DNA of 64,000 bases from Ruoffia tabacinasalis (GCF_042652985.1 NZ_JBHSHQ010000029.1:1-64000), one strand, 5' to 3'. Positions 17,540-27,293 are shown, counted from the stretch's first letter. Numbers and translations are program-made. The notes: generated from the sequence alone by a model not told the origin.

Positions 17540-18285
17540 AGAATAATCACCTCAACATCTCCAAATGTCACCGATACAATGACATTCACTTTTCGGTTTG
17601 AGTCACCATAATCTGGACTCATCCAACGGAAGTTGTCCGCTGTCAATGAATAGCGTTGGGATTCAAATACTACTCCGCCTGAAATTGTACTAATGTTTAG
17701 TTTCACACCAATGTCATTGGGAATAATTAATCGCGTACGACCGAACATCTTTCTAATAACAATCGTCGTCTCACCTTGAGGCAAGATTGTATTACCAAAA
17801 TCTAGGATATGGTTACCTCCGAATAAGACAATATTGACATCATCCCATTCAAAGTCTACTTTCTTCTCTCTGTATGAATCAAAAATCGATTCTTGATTCA
17901 GAATCGTTCGCTGTTCACTTTGCGGTTCAATGAGTTGCACCCCTAAATAATTACTTTCAGACTTCTTAGGTAAGATTAACGCACTTTTAAAATGAATTAA
18001 CTCATTGCCATCTTTAGTTCTGAATAAAATTAAAAACAAGATAATCACTAATAATAATACCCAAACTGATTGAATCATAAGCAAACTTAAGATGAGTAGA
18101 AATAAGGCTCCAACGAAAATTATTAAGCGAAGGATTCGATTTCCAATAAATAATCCGACAATAAATAGTATAAAAGATACTCCGATAAGACCTATAATTT
18201 TCCAATCTAAAAAGATGTCAAATAATATAAGCACTAGACTAATCGCAAATACAATAAAAATGTTTTGTTTTAAAAAATTTTGCAT
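17536..18285 (-). CDS. liaF: LiaF-like membrane regulator of the Lia system
   Basis: LiaF proteins hold LiaS inactive until envelope stress. This protein has about four N-terminal membrane segments and a C-terminal beta-rich domain (DUF2154 type: DVNIVLFGGNHILDFGNT). A longer reading frame begins at 18345, but a TATACT -10 box at 18310-18315 lies inside that extension, and AGAGGTG precedes the ATG at 18285. I therefore place the start at 18285 (249 residues). Confidence 0.87.
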   Translation of the reverse strand: MQNFLKQNIFIVFAISLVLILFDIFLDWKIIGLIGVSFILFIVGLFIGNRILRLIIFVGALFLLILSLLMIQSVWVLLLVIILFLILFRTKDGNELIHFKSALILPKKSESNYLGVQLIEPQSEQRTILNQESIFDSYREKKVDFEWDDVNIVLFGGNHILDFGNTILPQGETTIVIRKMFGRTRLIIPNDIGVKLNISTISGGVVFESQRYSLTADNFRWMSPDYGDSNRKVNVIVSVTFGDVEVIIL

Positions 18286-18360
18286 AAAACACCTCTGTTC
18301 CATAAAATCAGTATAACAGATTCTGAAGTAGAAAATGAATTTCACTTCACATTTTCCAAT

Positions 18361-18398
18361 AAAAAAATAAGTCTGCCTTATAAAAAGACAGACTTATT
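18361..18398 (-). terminator. Terminator of greA
   Basis: A perfect 10-base-pair stem (18366-18375 with 18389-18398) is followed on the minus strand by a run of seven T residues. It separates greA from the liaFSR operon. Confidence 0.9.
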
Positions 18399-18417
18399 AA
18401 TACTTAACTATTCAAGA

Positions 18418-18903
18418 CTATTCATCAGCTGCTTCAATTTTGATGATTTTAACATCAAAAGATCCGCCTGGCGTTTGAATCGAAACAACATCATTTAATT
18501 TTTTACCTAAAATTGCTTGGGCAATCGGTGAGTCATTAGAAATTTTATATTCTAATGGGTCAGCTTCTGCACTACCAACAATTGTATAAGTTTCTTCGTC
18601 GCCATCTGGTACTTCAACAAACGTCACTTTACGACCTAATGAAACTTCGTCTTTAGCAACGTCTTTATCATCAATAATTTCTGCGAAACGAATCATATTT
18701 TCAATACTTGAAATACGACCTTCCACAAAAGCTTGCTCATCTTTAGCTGATTCATACTCAGAGTTCTCTGATAAATCCCCAAAGCTTCTTGCAATTTTAA
18801 TACGTTCAATAATTTCTTTACGTTTATTGACTTTTAAATCTTCTAATTCTTGTTCTAATTTTTCTTTACCTGATAAAGTCATTGGATAGACTTTTTGATC
18901 CAT
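18418..18903 (-). CDS. greA: Transcript cleavage factor GreA
   Basis: GreA enters the RNA polymerase secondary channel and stimulates cleavage of backtracked RNA. The 161-residue protein shows the N-terminal coiled coil with the acidic tip GDLSENSEYESAKDEQAFVEGRI (DLSEN carries the catalytic acidic residues) and the C-terminal FKBP-like domain ending SPIAQAILGKKLNDVV. The length is normal. The order mltG-udk-greA is conserved in Lactobacillales, but a terminator between udk and greA suggests greA also has its own transcription. Confidence 0.96.
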   Translation of the reverse strand: MDQKVYPMTLSGKEKLEQELEDLKVNKRKEIIERIKIARSFGDLSENSEYESAKDEQAFVEGRISSIENMIRFAEIIDDKDVAKDEVSLGRKVTFVEVPDGDEETYTIVGSAEADPLEYKISNDSPIAQAILGKKLNDVVSIQTPGGSFDVKIIKIEAADE

Positions 18904-18994
18904 GTTATTCTCTCCTTCTTGAAACGATAGAAATAAGATAGCACGTTATTTACTATTTTTCAATCTAAATTTTTATTTTTTATATAAAAGAATA

Positions 18995-19033
18995 ATAAAC
19001 GATCGTAATTTACCGCTAATCACGATCGTTTAT
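18995..19033 (-). terminator. Terminator of udk
   Basis: A perfect 12-base-pair stem (18995-19006 with 19022-19033) is followed by an AT-rich, T-containing tract on the minus strand. It lies directly after the udk stop. Confidence 0.8.
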
Positions 19034-19037
19034 GTAA

Positions 19038-19664
19038 TTATTTTTGATTCAAGATTGTTCCAATCTTCGTTGTTAATAAATCAATCGCAACTTGATTGTA
19101 GCCACCTTCTGGCACGATGATATCAGCATAACGTTTCGTAGGTTCAATGAATTGATGGAACATCGGTTTCACGACCTCTACGTATTGCTTAATCACTGAC
19201 TCAACCGTTCTACCTCGTTCATTAATATCACGAAGGATTCGTCTAGCCAAGCGAATATCGTCGTCAGTATCTACATACACTTTAATATCCATTAAGTCTC
19301 GGATACGTTTATCGTCTAATATTAAAATTCCTTCAACGATTATAACATCACGTGAAACTTCATATTCCGTTTCATTACTGCGTGTATGATTTGTAAAATC
19401 ATAAATTGGTTTCTCAATTGAACCACCTTCAATTAATGTCACCAGATGATTGTAAAATAAATCATTATCAAATGCTAATGGATGATCATAATTTGTCTTC
19501 AATCTCTCTTCTAGTGGAAGGTCACTTTGATTTTTATAATAATAATCTTGTTGTAACAACATTACTGATAGTCCTTCAAAAGTTTCTAATATTCGGCTAC
19601 TTACACTCGATTTTCCACTTCCTGAACCACCGGAAACGCCAATTACTACCGGTTTCGTCCCCAT
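19038..19664 (-). CDS. udk: Uridine kinase
   Basis: Udk phosphorylates uridine and cytidine in pyrimidine salvage. Recognised by the P-loop GGSGSGKSS near the N-terminus, LLQQDYYYKNQ, the YDHPLAFD segment and EGILILDD. The reading frame extends to a TTG at 19670, but the ATG at 19664 is the likelier start, giving 208 residues, the usual length. It lies 52 bases after mltG and is probably co-transcribed with it. Confidence 0.95.
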   Translation of the reverse strand: MGTKPVVIGVSGGSGSGKSSVSSRILETFEGLSVMLLQQDYYYKNQSDLPLEERLKTNYDHPLAFDNDLFYNHLVTLIEGGSIEKPIYDFTNHTRSNETEYEVSRDVIIVEGILILDDKRIRDLMDIKVYVDTDDDIRLARRILRDINERGRTVESVIKQYVEVVKPMFHQFIEPTKRYADIIVPEGGYNQVAIDLLTTKIGTILNQK

Positions 19665-19716
19665 AAACAATCTCGCTTTCTATGTTTAATTATAACTGAC
19701 AAATTGAGTTTCAGTC

Positions 19717-20958
19717 TTACTCAACTGGTTCGTCAACAACTTCCTCAGTTTCCTCAATCTCTGCAGCTTCTTCATCTGTTGTACTTTCATCTTCGCCGGC
19801 TTCTGCTTCGATGGAAGCTTGTCGACTATTCACAAATTCTTCAACTAACGCGTCGTGTTCTTCAATTGTGCTTGAATAATATATTTCTTGCGTATCAATA
19901 TCAGCCACGAAGTAATAATAATCATTCCATGTAGGATAGATTGCAGCAACAATCGCTTGGTAACTTGGTGTTCCAATCGGACCGGGTGTTAATCCGTCAT
20001 ACATGTATAAGTTATATGGCGAATCTACTTCTAAGTCTGTATAAGTTACAAATTCTCGATGCTCACCTAAAGCATATAAGACCGTTACATCCGATTGAAG
20101 TGGCATACCTACTTCTAGACGATTATAGAACACACCTGAAACAAGACCACGATCTTCTTCCGTAATTGCTTCTCGTTCAATAATTGATGCAAGTGATAAT
20201 ACTTCATGATAAGAAAGATACGTATTCGTTAAATCATCCACTAATCGTTGATAATTTAAATTCGCAGCACTAACCATTTCTGTAATTAATTCTTGCGCCG
20301 TCATTCCAGCAAAGTAATCATAAGTTGCTGGGAATAAGTAACCCTCTAAAGTATATTTTAAGCCTTCTAATTGCGTCACTTCTTCTAAAAGTGATGGGAA
20401 TTGGCTTTGAAGATTTGTTATGAATTCCTCATCTTGAACAGTATCCATAAACTCTTCTTCTGTAATTGCTGTATTCTCGTTAACTAGGGTAGCAATTTCG
20501 TCAATAGTTGCTCCTTCAATCACTGTGATGGTTGTATCCGCATCAACAAAGATTGGTTCCCCGCCTTCTTGAATCGTCGTTAGAACTTGTTGTGCATCCA
20601 TCGATGGTGAAAATTCATAATGACCTGCTTGAAGTGCTTCTTCATTATTGGCTTTCATATAAATTCCAAAGATATCCGCATGACGGACAATCCCATTATC
20701 TTCAAGTATATTCGCGACATCATCTGAAGTACTATCAAAGGGTATCGTCACTTCTACAAGTTGATCATTATCCGAATTCACCGGACTTAATGCTCTCGTT
20801 ACATAAAAATAACCAAATATAGCCGTACCCAATACAATTAACACAATTAGTAAAATAATAATGCGAACGATTCGGTTTGTCCACAATCGCTCTTTCACTC
20901 TTTCGGTCTCAGTTTCCTTGGCGCGTAGTTTAATATCTTCCCAAGATTCTTTTGACAT
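19717..20958 (-). CDS. mltG: Endolytic peptidoglycan transglycosylase MltG
   Basis: MltG cleaves nascent glycan strands and sets their length. The 413-residue protein has a basic cytoplasmic N-terminus, one membrane helix (about 31-53), a LysM-like/YceG extracellular domain and the catalytic glutamate E261 in LASIIEREA. The substrate-loop segment GVFYNRLEVGMPLQSD follows. The C-terminus carries a tail of about 40 residues, very rich in Glu, Asp and Thr, beyond the catalytic domain. The ATG follows AAGGAGAAA. It is the first gene of mltG-udk. Confidence 0.93.
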   Translation of the reverse strand: MSKESWEDIKLRAKETETERVKERLWTNRIVRIIILLIVLIVLGTAIFGYFYVTRALSPVNSDNDQLVEVTIPFDSTSDDVANILEDNGIVRHADIFGIYMKANNEEALQAGHYEFSPSMDAQQVLTTIQEGGEPIFVDADTTITVIEGATIDEIATLVNENTAITEEEFMDTVQDEEFITNLQSQFPSLLEEVTQLEGLKYTLEGYLFPATYDYFAGMTAQELITEMVSAANLNYQRLVDDLTNTYLSYHEVLSLASIIEREAITEEDRGLVSGVFYNRLEVGMPLQSDVTVLYALGEHREFVTYTDLEVDSPYNLYMYDGLTPGPIGTPSYQAIVAAIYPTWNDYYYFVADIDTQEIYYSSTIEEHDALVEEFVNSRQASIEAEAGEDESTTDEEAAEIEETEEVVDEPVE

Positions 20959-21035
20959 AGTTTCTCCTTTATGTAGAACATTTTATTGAAAGATTATAAC
21001 AAATAAGCATTACTATTACCATAATACTTCTATTA

Positions 21036-21076
21036 CAAAAACATCACACATCTACCATAAGGTAAAAGTGTGACGT
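21036..21076 (-). terminator. Terminator of the ireB-ruvX-yrzB operon
   Basis: A 9-base-pair stem with one G-U (21041-21049 with 21068-21076) has extra pairing in the loop (TACC with GGTA). TTTTTG follows on the minus strand. Confidence 0.85.
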
Positions 21077-21102
21077 ATTGTAAATCATTCTGTTATCTTA
21101 AA

Positions 21103-21405
21103 TTACTCATCTTCATCTAACAAGAATGTATTAAGAACTTCCTCAACCATATCCCATTCTTCTTCAGTTTGGATTGGTTGTAAAGCTCCTGTTGATCCAT
21201 CTTCAGCTTCTGTGTATGAAAATGCTTGTAATTCAACATCTTCTTCCTCATTTGTTCCAGCTGGATAAACTAAAACATAGCTTTTTTGGAAATCTTCTGA
21301 ATCGAAAGTAAATAAAATTTCGTGTAGCGTTTCATTTCCTTCTTCGTCAAAGATTGTAATATATTCATGTTCGTTGTGGTGCTCATGATTGTGTTCGTTT
21401 TCCAT
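21103..21405 (-). CDS. DUF1292 protein (YrzB family)
   Basis: The 100-residue acidic protein has a His/Glu-rich N-terminus (NEHNHEHHNEHE) followed by the DUF1292 core YITIFDEEGNETLHEILFTFDS. Function is unknown. The gene is a constant partner of ruvX and ireB downstream of alaS in Firmicutes, and this context is kept here. It lies 19 bases after ruvX and ends the operon. The histidine cluster could bind metal, but that is only a possibility. Confidence 0.88.
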   Translation of the reverse strand: MENEHNHEHHNEHEYITIFDEEGNETLHEILFTFDSEDFQKSYVLVYPAGTNEEEDVELQAFSYTEAEDGSTGALQPIQTEEEWDMVEEVLNTFLLDEDE

Positions 21406-21424
21406 ATTTAGTAATCTCCTTAAA

Positions 21425-21865
21425 TCATAGTTGTGGTTTTGAATCTAAATAGTTTTGTAAAATGATGACTGCTGCGACTTTATCAATAACTTTTTTGCGT
21501 TTCTTACGGGAAACATTTCCCTCGTTAATTAACATCTTTTCTGCTTGAGAAGTTGTTAATCGCTCATCTTGATACACGACCTCTACGTCTGGATGATGCT
21601 CTTTAACAAGTTCACCGTATCTCATGGAAGCCTCTGCTCTTGGACCAATGGAGTTATTCATATTCTTTGGAAATCCAATGACAACTGTATTGACATTCTC
21701 TGATTTAATAATTTCACTCAGACGTTCAATTCCAAATTCATTCGCATCTTCATCAATTCTAATCGTTTCTAACCCTTGGGCAGTCCAGCCAAGTAAATCA
21801 CTGAGTGCGACTCCGACTGTCTTTGAACCAACATCTAGACCCATAGCTCTTTGATATTTGCTCAT
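21425..21865 (-). CDS. ruvX: Holliday junction resolvase-like RuvX (YqgF)
   Basis: The 146-residue RNase H-fold protein begins RAMGLDVGSKTVGVALSD, which includes the first catalytic Asp, and has VVIGFPKNMN and the VVYQDERLTTSQAE segment with the other acidic residues. YqgF proteins act on pre-16S rRNA or on recombination intermediates. The start overlaps the ireB stop by one base (TAATG), showing translational coupling. Confidence 0.93.
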   Translation of the reverse strand: MSKYQRAMGLDVGSKTVGVALSDLLGWTAQGLETIRIDEDANEFGIERLSEIIKSENVNTVVIGFPKNMNNSIGPRAEASMRYGELVKEHHPDVEVVYQDERLTTSQAEKMLINEGNVSRKKRKKVIDKVAAVIILQNYLDSKPQL

Positions 21866-22125
21866 TAACTCTCTTCTTGTGTTAGATAGAATTCTACTAA
21901 CTTCTCCATAATTTCATCTCGTTCATGACGACGTATTAAGTTACGTGCATCGCGGTGACGAGGGATATATGCAGGATCTCCTGAAAGTAAATAACCAACT
22001 ATTTGATTAATTGGATCATACCCTTTTTCTTCAAGTGCACTATAGACTATCTCCAATGTTTCTCTTACTGTGCGTTTATTAATATCGTCCAGTTTGAATA
22101 GTATTGTTTCATCTAATGATTGCAT
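21865..22125 (-). CDS. ireB: IreB-family regulatory phosphoprotein
   Basis: The small protein matches IreB/YrzL: DETILFKLDD, then the strongly conserved EEKGYDPINQIVGYLLSGDPAYIPRHRDARNLIRRHERDEI. In Enterococcus IreB is a substrate of the Ser/Thr kinase IreK and affects cephalosporin tolerance. The frame opens at 22146, but the ATG at 22125 has GGTGA upstream and matches the family N-terminus, giving 86 residues. It begins the ireB-ruvX-yrzB operon next to alaS. Confidence 0.92.
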   Translation of the reverse strand: MQSLDETILFKLDDINKRTVRETLEIVYSALEEKGYDPINQIVGYLLSGDPAYIPRHRDARNLIRRHERDEIMEKLVEFYLTQEES

Positions 22126-22294
22126 CGCTTTCACCAAACCTTTCATATCTGTAAAGTCATCGATCTTAGATCTTTTGCGATGTACTTCGAGTTAACAACA
22201 TTCTAACATACTTTGCGTATAATTACTTAGTAAATTCCTTCGCAAGCTATAATTTGTAAAGGAATTGTCACAATCAAAGCTAAAAAGCACAAGG

Positions 22295-22347
22295 AAAGAA
22301 CAGATGGCATTGTAAACGATTTATTCAATCCAATCTATCTGTTCTTT
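22295..22347 (-). terminator. Terminator of alaS
   Basis: An 11-base-pair stem (22295-22305 with 22337-22347) has a long 31-base loop. It lies just downstream of the alaS stop and is followed by a region ending in CTTTTTAG on the minus strand. Confidence 0.65.
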
Positions 22348-22358
22348 CTCAAGTAAAC

Positions 22359-25016
22359 TTATGCTTCTTTAATTGTTGCTTTTATTGCCTCAGGGATTGC
22401 ACTAATCATATCTTGAATACCTGCTGGGTTTTTCCCTCCAGCTTGAGCCATTTGTGGTCGTCCACCACCGCCACCGCCAATTAATTTAGCTAATGGTTTA
22501 ATAATGTCTCCGGCTTTTGTTCCTTTTGCGACAGTTTCATCATCAACAAAGACTAATAAAGTCGCTTTATCATCTTGGTTAGAAACAGCCACTAGAATAT
22601 TTGATGCTTGTTTTTCACGCCAAACATCTCCTAATTGACGTAAGCCGTCTGCTGATTGATTTTCTTGAACGACACTTACAAAAGTGATGCCTTCAACTTC
22701 TTCAGTCTCATTGAATAAATTACCTGACTCTTCTTGTAATAATTTTGCAGATAGTGATTCAACTTTTGAGTGCGCTTCTTTCAACTCTTCTTGTAATTGG
22801 TGAATACGAGGTAGAAGTTGTTGCGTTTGTTGTACTTTCAATTCAGCTTGAACAGCTTGTAACATTGCTTCTTTTTCTTGATAGTATTCAATCGCAGCTT
22901 GCCCTGTAAGAGCTTCGATACGACGAATACCTGCACCAATTCCTGATTCACTCACTAATTTGAAGGTACCAATATCATTTGTATTCGATACGTGTGTCCC
23001 CCCACAAAGTTCGATGGATTCATTCCCAATGTTTACAACACGAACGACATCGCCATATTTCTCACCGAACAATGCCATTGCGCCTAAAGCTTTCGCTTCA
23101 TCAATTGGCATTTCGTTAATATCAACGTCGACGGCATTTTGAATAAAGTCATTTACATATTGTTCAATTTGTTTTAATTCTTCATCAGTGACTTTACCAA
23201 AGTGTGAGAAGTCAAAGCGTAAGCGATCTGGTCCAACGTATGAACCTGATTGATTCGCATGCTCTCCTAAGATTGTCTTTAGTCCTTGGTGTAATAAGTG
23301 AGTTGCGGTATGGTTTTGGTTTGTTTTCAGGCGAGTCTTACCTTCTACGACTAGCGTATATGATTGGCCTTCATTTAGACGCATACTCAACGGTTTCACT
23401 TTATGCATGTATTGGCCGTTAGGTGCTTTTTGTACGTCATTTACTTCCGCAATTAATTCACTGCCGTCATAAATTCCACCTGAATCCGCTACTTGTCCAC
23501 CCATTTCAGCATAGAATGGACTGCGATTAAAGAATACCCAAGCTTCTTCATCAATTGGAAGATGGTCTAAACTCTCTTCATCTTTAATGATCGCTTTGAT
23601 AGTCGCATTGCTTGATAATTGGCTGTGTCCAACAAACTCAAATTCAGTCGTAACACCTTGTAGAGCCTCTGATTGCACTGACATACTTTCTTCAGTTGAT
23701 CTTGCTGCTCTCGCACGCTCACGTTGTTTCTCCATCTCTACTTCGAAGCCATCATTATCTACAGTAAAGTTGTTTTCTAATGCCATCTCTTCGGTTAATT
23801 CTAATGGGAATCCAAATGTGTCATATAATTGGAAAGCTTGCGCTCCAGCTACAACGGTCTTTCCTTCCTCTGTCAATTGGGCCAAGATGTTTTCTAATTG
23901 CAACTCTCCGTCGCCAATTGTTTCATGGAATCGTTCTTCTTCGTTTTTAATAATTGATTGAACGAAATCTAATTTCTCATTAAGTTCTGCGTAGTAGTCA
24001 CCCATGATTTCAGTGATTGTTGGAACTAAATCACTTAAGAATAAAGTTGTAATTCCCAAACGACGACCATGCATCACACTTCGACGGATTAAACGACGAA
24101 TAATATAGCCACGGCCTTCATTCGATGGTAACGCGCCATCACTAATCGCAAATGCAACGGCACGAATATGGTCAGCAATAACTTTGAAGCTGACTTTACC
24201 TTCATTACTTTCGCTATATTTAATGCCATCCGTTAGCGTTTCAATTTTTTCAATAATTGGCATAAATAAATCAGTTTCAAAGTTCGTTGGTGTATCTTGA
24301 ATCACTGATACTAAACGCTCTAATCCCATCCCTGTATCGACGTTTTTATGTGGAAGTGGTACATAAGTATCATCTGGCATATGGTTAAATTCAGAAAACA
24401 CTAAGTTCCAAATTTCTAGCCAACGTTCATTTTCCCCACCAGGATAGTTTTCTGGATCATCTTCGGCAAGATTGTTATATGATTCACCGCGGTCATAGAA
24501 AATTTCTGTGTCCGGCCCACAAGGTCCAGCACCAATATCCCAAAAGTTATCTTCAACTGGGACTAAGTGTGAGTTATCAAAGTTTGGAATAGCCTCCCAT
24601 AACTCTTTTGTTTCAGTATCTTCTGGATAATAAGTTACAAATAATTTTTCTGGATCGAATGCTAACCATTTTTCTCCAGTTAAAAATTCCCAAGCCCATT
24701 CAATCGCTTCTTCTTTGAAGTAATCTCCGATTGAAAAGTTTCCTAACATCTCAAATAAAGTATGGTGTCTTGCTGTTACACCAACATTTTCAATGTCATT
24801 CGTACGAATACTCTTTTGAGAATTTGTAATTCTTGGATTTTCTGGCGTTTCAGTTCCATCAAAATACTTCTTAAGCGTTGCAACACCTGAGTTAATCCAC
24901 AGTAAAGTTGGATCATTCACTGGTATTAGCGATGCACTCGGACGGACGTCATGACCTTTATCTTTATAAAATGTTAAAAATAAATCTCTAATTTCTGCAC
25001 TTGTTAATTGTTTCAT
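22359..25016 (-). CDS. alaS: Alanyl-tRNA synthetase
   Basis: The 885-residue class II synthetase shows the N-terminal catalytic domain (SAEIRDLFLTFYKDKGH, HHTLFEMLGNFSIGDYF, GMGLERLVSV) and the editing domain zinc motifs HTATHLLHQ and CGGTHVSNT. A coiled-coil linker and a C-terminal DHHA1 domain rich in glycine (LIGGGGGGRPQMAQAGG) follow. Length is normal. Expression is controlled by a T-box that senses uncharged tRNA-Ala. The conserved ireB-ruvX-yrzB operon follows. Confidence 0.97.
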   Translation of the reverse strand: MKQLTSAEIRDLFLTFYKDKGHDVRPSASLIPVNDPTLLWINSGVATLKKYFDGTETPENPRITNSQKSIRTNDIENVGVTARHHTLFEMLGNFSIGDYFKEEAIEWAWEFLTGEKWLAFDPEKLFVTYYPEDTETKELWEAIPNFDNSHLVPVEDNFWDIGAGPCGPDTEIFYDRGESYNNLAEDDPENYPGGENERWLEIWNLVFSEFNHMPDDTYVPLPHKNVDTGMGLERLVSVIQDTPTNFETDLFMPIIEKIETLTDGIKYSESNEGKVSFKVIADHIRAVAFAISDGALPSNEGRGYIIRRLIRRSVMHGRRLGITTLFLSDLVPTITEIMGDYYAELNEKLDFVQSIIKNEEERFHETIGDGELQLENILAQLTEEGKTVVAGAQAFQLYDTFGFPLELTEEMALENNFTVDNDGFEVEMEKQRERARAARSTEESMSVQSEALQGVTTEFEFVGHSQLSSNATIKAIIKDEESLDHLPIDEEAWVFFNRSPFYAEMGGQVADSGGIYDGSELIAEVNDVQKAPNGQYMHKVKPLSMRLNEGQSYTLVVEGKTRLKTNQNHTATHLLHQGLKTILGEHANQSGSYVGPDRLRFDFSHFGKVTDEELKQIEQYVNDFIQNAVDVDINEMPIDEAKALGAMALFGEKYGDVVRVVNIGNESIELCGGTHVSNTNDIGTFKLVSESGIGAGIRRIEALTGQAAIEYYQEKEAMLQAVQAELKVQQTQQLLPRIHQLQEELKEAHSKVESLSAKLLQEESGNLFNETEEVEGITFVSVVQENQSADGLRQLGDVWREKQASNILVAVSNQDDKATLLVFVDDETVAKGTKAGDIIKPLAKLIGGGGGGRPQMAQAGGKNPAGIQDMISAIPEAIKATIKEA

Positions 25017-25035
25017 CCAAACACCCCTTTAAAAT

Positions 25036-25235
25036 AATAAAAGAGCTGTTATATGCAAGGGCGACAATCGCGGTACCACCTCGCTTATAACAACTCAAGT
25101 TCTTATATCTCAATTGCCGTTAACGCCGACTTACGCTAAATTTTCACTTAGTTATACATGAGGAGCATCATCCTTGTCGTTTCTTTCACCTACTGAAACG
25201 TCTCTGTTATTAAGTCTGATATGGTCTCAAATCGT
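25036..25235 (-). promoter_or_regulatory. T-box riboswitch of alaS
   Basis: The T-box core AGGTGGTACCGCG lies at 25069-25082 on the minus strand. Stem I includes AGTAGGTGAAA flanked by GTTTC/GAAAC arms. A GCT triplet (25164-25166) in GATGATGCTCC fits an alanine specifier. The terminator arms are 25043-25056 and 25083-25096, followed by TTTTATTATTTT. Uncharged tRNA-Ala should allow read-through into alaS. Confidence 0.93.
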
Positions 25236-25239
25236 CTAT

Positions 25240-25269
25240 ATTATACATAATTAGCCTGTTTAATGTCAA
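25240..25269 (-). promoter_or_regulatory. Promoter of the alaS T-box leader
   Basis: On the minus strand TTGACA (25264-25269) and TATAAT (25240-25245) are both consensus, with an 18-base spacer. Confidence 0.88.
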
Positions 25270-25296
25270 CTATAAATGGCCAGTATAGATTCATTC

Positions 25297-26100
25297 TTAA
25301 TAAAAATATTTATCTAGAACTTGAACAACACCATCTTCATCATTTGTTCCCGTCACATCATCGGCAATACCTTTCAGATATTCAGAAGCATTCCCCATCG
25401 CGACACCTACTCCTGCTACTTCGATCATTGGGGCATCATTATTCCCATCACCAACCGCCACAACTTCACTAATATCTATACCGATATGATCACATAGTCT
25501 TTGTAAACTTAGACCTTTAGAAACATCTCGGTGCATAAATTCTAGGAAGTAGTCTTTTGACGTCGCTGCATTTGTTGCTTTACCAAATTTTCCTTGGAGT
25601 TCCTCGTTGTGTTTTGCGACGATGTCTGGATCGCCAACGGCGATAAATTTTAATTCTTCTGATTCTAAATTATTGGCATAGTCACTGTCATAAATCGTTT
25701 CCAAGCCGGTTAATTCACCTTCGATATGACTGTAATCATTTTCCCGACTGAGATATACTTCATTATCACCGTAAGCGATTAATGCTAAACCTGTATCATG
25801 AATATATTGAACCAATTCTTTTTGTTCATCGAAGTCCATTCGTTGACTAAATAGTTCTTGCGCATCTTCCATGCTTGTAACTACTGCCCCATTAAATGAA
25901 ATCGCATGTGATTTATGTTGATCTAGTAACAGTTCTTGAGCCTTTTCAACCGCTGATTTAGTTGGACGCCCAGTTGCTAGCACCAAGATAAAGCCATCCT
26001 CTTGGAATTGCAATAATCTTTCTTTCGTCACCGAACTAATTTCGTGATTACTATTTAATAAAGTATCATCAATATCCAAAACAAGCATTTTGTAAGACAT
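25297..26100 (-). CDS. Cof-type HAD phosphatase
   Basis: The 267-residue protein is a HAD hydrolase of the Cof/YidA type: motif I LDIDDTLLNS near the N-terminus, motif II-like LATGRPTKSA, and motif III/IV VAVGDGNNDAPMIEVAGVGVAMGNA. The large C2 cap lies between about residues 85 and 200. Such enzymes dephosphorylate sugar phosphates, flavin or PLP precursors; the substrate here is not predictable. The frame opens at 26148, but AAGGAGTG precedes the ATG at 26100. It is monocistronic. Confidence 0.9.
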   Translation of the reverse strand: MSYKMLVLDIDDTLLNSNHEISSVTKERLLQFQEDGFILVLATGRPTKSAVEKAQELLLDQHKSHAISFNGAVVTSMEDAQELFSQRMDFDEQKELVQYIHDTGLALIAYGDNEVYLSRENDYSHIEGELTGLETIYDSDYANNLESEELKFIAVGDPDIVAKHNEELQGKFGKATNAATSKDYFLEFMHRDVSKGLSLQRLCDHIGIDISEVVAVGDGNNDAPMIEVAGVGVAMGNASEYLKGIADDVTGTNDEDGVVQVLDKYFY

Positions 26101-26327
26101 ATATACACTCCTTAATTTTTCAATATTTAGTCCGCTATATTGTATCATATTTTATGAGAAACTATGAGAATAGAATCACTTTTTTCATTTAACTCTTATT
26201 AAAATCCTATTGTCAAATCCACAACAAAATATGACAATAGAAGTAATTCTTTATTAAATGAATAACTTTGAGTATAATCGGTCTTAGTGTTTAAACTCAA
26301 ATTGATAAAGAAATAACGAGGTGCTTT

Positions 26328-27272
26328 ATGACAAATCGCGTACATATAATATGTCATCCTGAAGCGGGTGGCGGAGATGGAAACACCATCTTAAAAAAAG
26401 TTCATAGTGAATTGGACAGTTTCCAAATGGAATACATTACTTACCTAACTGACTATTCGACCCATGCTGAAGTTTTAACTGAACAGCTAGTTAACCGTGG
26501 TCACAAAGAATATAAGGATTATTTAATGGTTGTTGGTGGGGATGGTACATTACATGAAGTAGTTCAAACTTTACACAAGAACCAAGCTGATATCCCAGTT
26601 ACTTATGTTCCTGCTGGAACTGGAAATGATTTTTATCGAAGCTGGCAAAATGGCTTATCTGTCAGAGGAATCATTGAAACAATGTTATTTTCAGAAAAGC
26701 CTGTTTCAATTCCAATATTCACTTACAATAACCACATTACTAAACGACAAGGTGTCGTCTTAAATAATATGGGCTTTGGCTTCGATGCTGAGGTCAATTT
26801 TCGAGCTCAAAATCTTATTAAAAATTCTTTTTTATCAAAAATGGGTCTTGGAAAACTTTCGTACTTATTAGCTGTACTGCTTAGTTTAAATAGCGTGCGT
26901 CATTTTGCCGTATCGGGAAGTATTGATAATCATCAGTTTCATTATGATGATGTAAGTTTAGCTGGAATATTAAATTCCCCTACTGTAGGTGGTGGGATTA
27001 ATATCGACCAGTTAACAAGACCAAAAAATAATGAAATTGCTCTTGTCATCTACCGCGATATAAAATTATCGGTAATTTTTGATTTATTAATAAAAGTGTT
27101 AATTACAAAAAAAACAAACGAATCTGATAATATAGATCGATATACGGGTCAAAAATTACAGTTAAAAATCACTGATCCGATTAGAGGTCAAGTTGATGGA
27201 GAAGTCATACCTCAAAAGCCAGTAAACATTGATTTGGCTTTATCAACTTATCCATTTTATTTACCTAATTAG
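26328..27272 (+). CDS. Diacylglycerol kinase family lipid kinase
   Basis: The 314-residue protein has the DAGK catalytic signature VVGGDGTLHEVV, followed by YVPAGTGNDFYRS, as in DgkB/YegS lipid kinases. In Gram-positives DgkB recycles diacylglycerol released during lipoteichoic acid synthesis. It is shorter and more divergent at the C-terminus than Bacillus DgkB, so the exact lipid is uncertain. A TATAAT box at 26273-26278 lies upstream; the -35 is weak (TTTATT, 26250-26255). The ATG follows ACGAGGTG. The dsdA start lies 21 bases after its stop. Confidence 0.82.
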   Translation: MTNRVHIICHPEAGGGDGNTILKKVHSELDSFQMEYITYLTDYSTHAEVLTEQLVNRGHKEYKDYLMVVGGDGTLHEVVQTLHKNQADIPVTYVPAGTGNDFYRSWQNGLSVRGIIETMLFSEKPVSIPIFTYNNHITKRQGVVLNNMGFGFDAEVNFRAQNLIKNSFLSKMGLGKLSYLLAVLLSLNSVRHFAVSGSIDNHQFHYDDVSLAGILNSPTVGGGINIDQLTRPKNNEIALVIYRDIKLSVIFDLLIKVLITKKTNESDNIDRYTGQKLQLKITDPIRGQVDGEVIPQKPVNIDLALSTYPFYLPN

Positions 27273-27293
27273 AAGGAGTTGCGTTTTAAAGTT

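Noticed and set aside
19704..20165. Plus-strand frames opposite mltG
   Set aside because: Antisense shadows of mltG and its acidic tail, without start signals.
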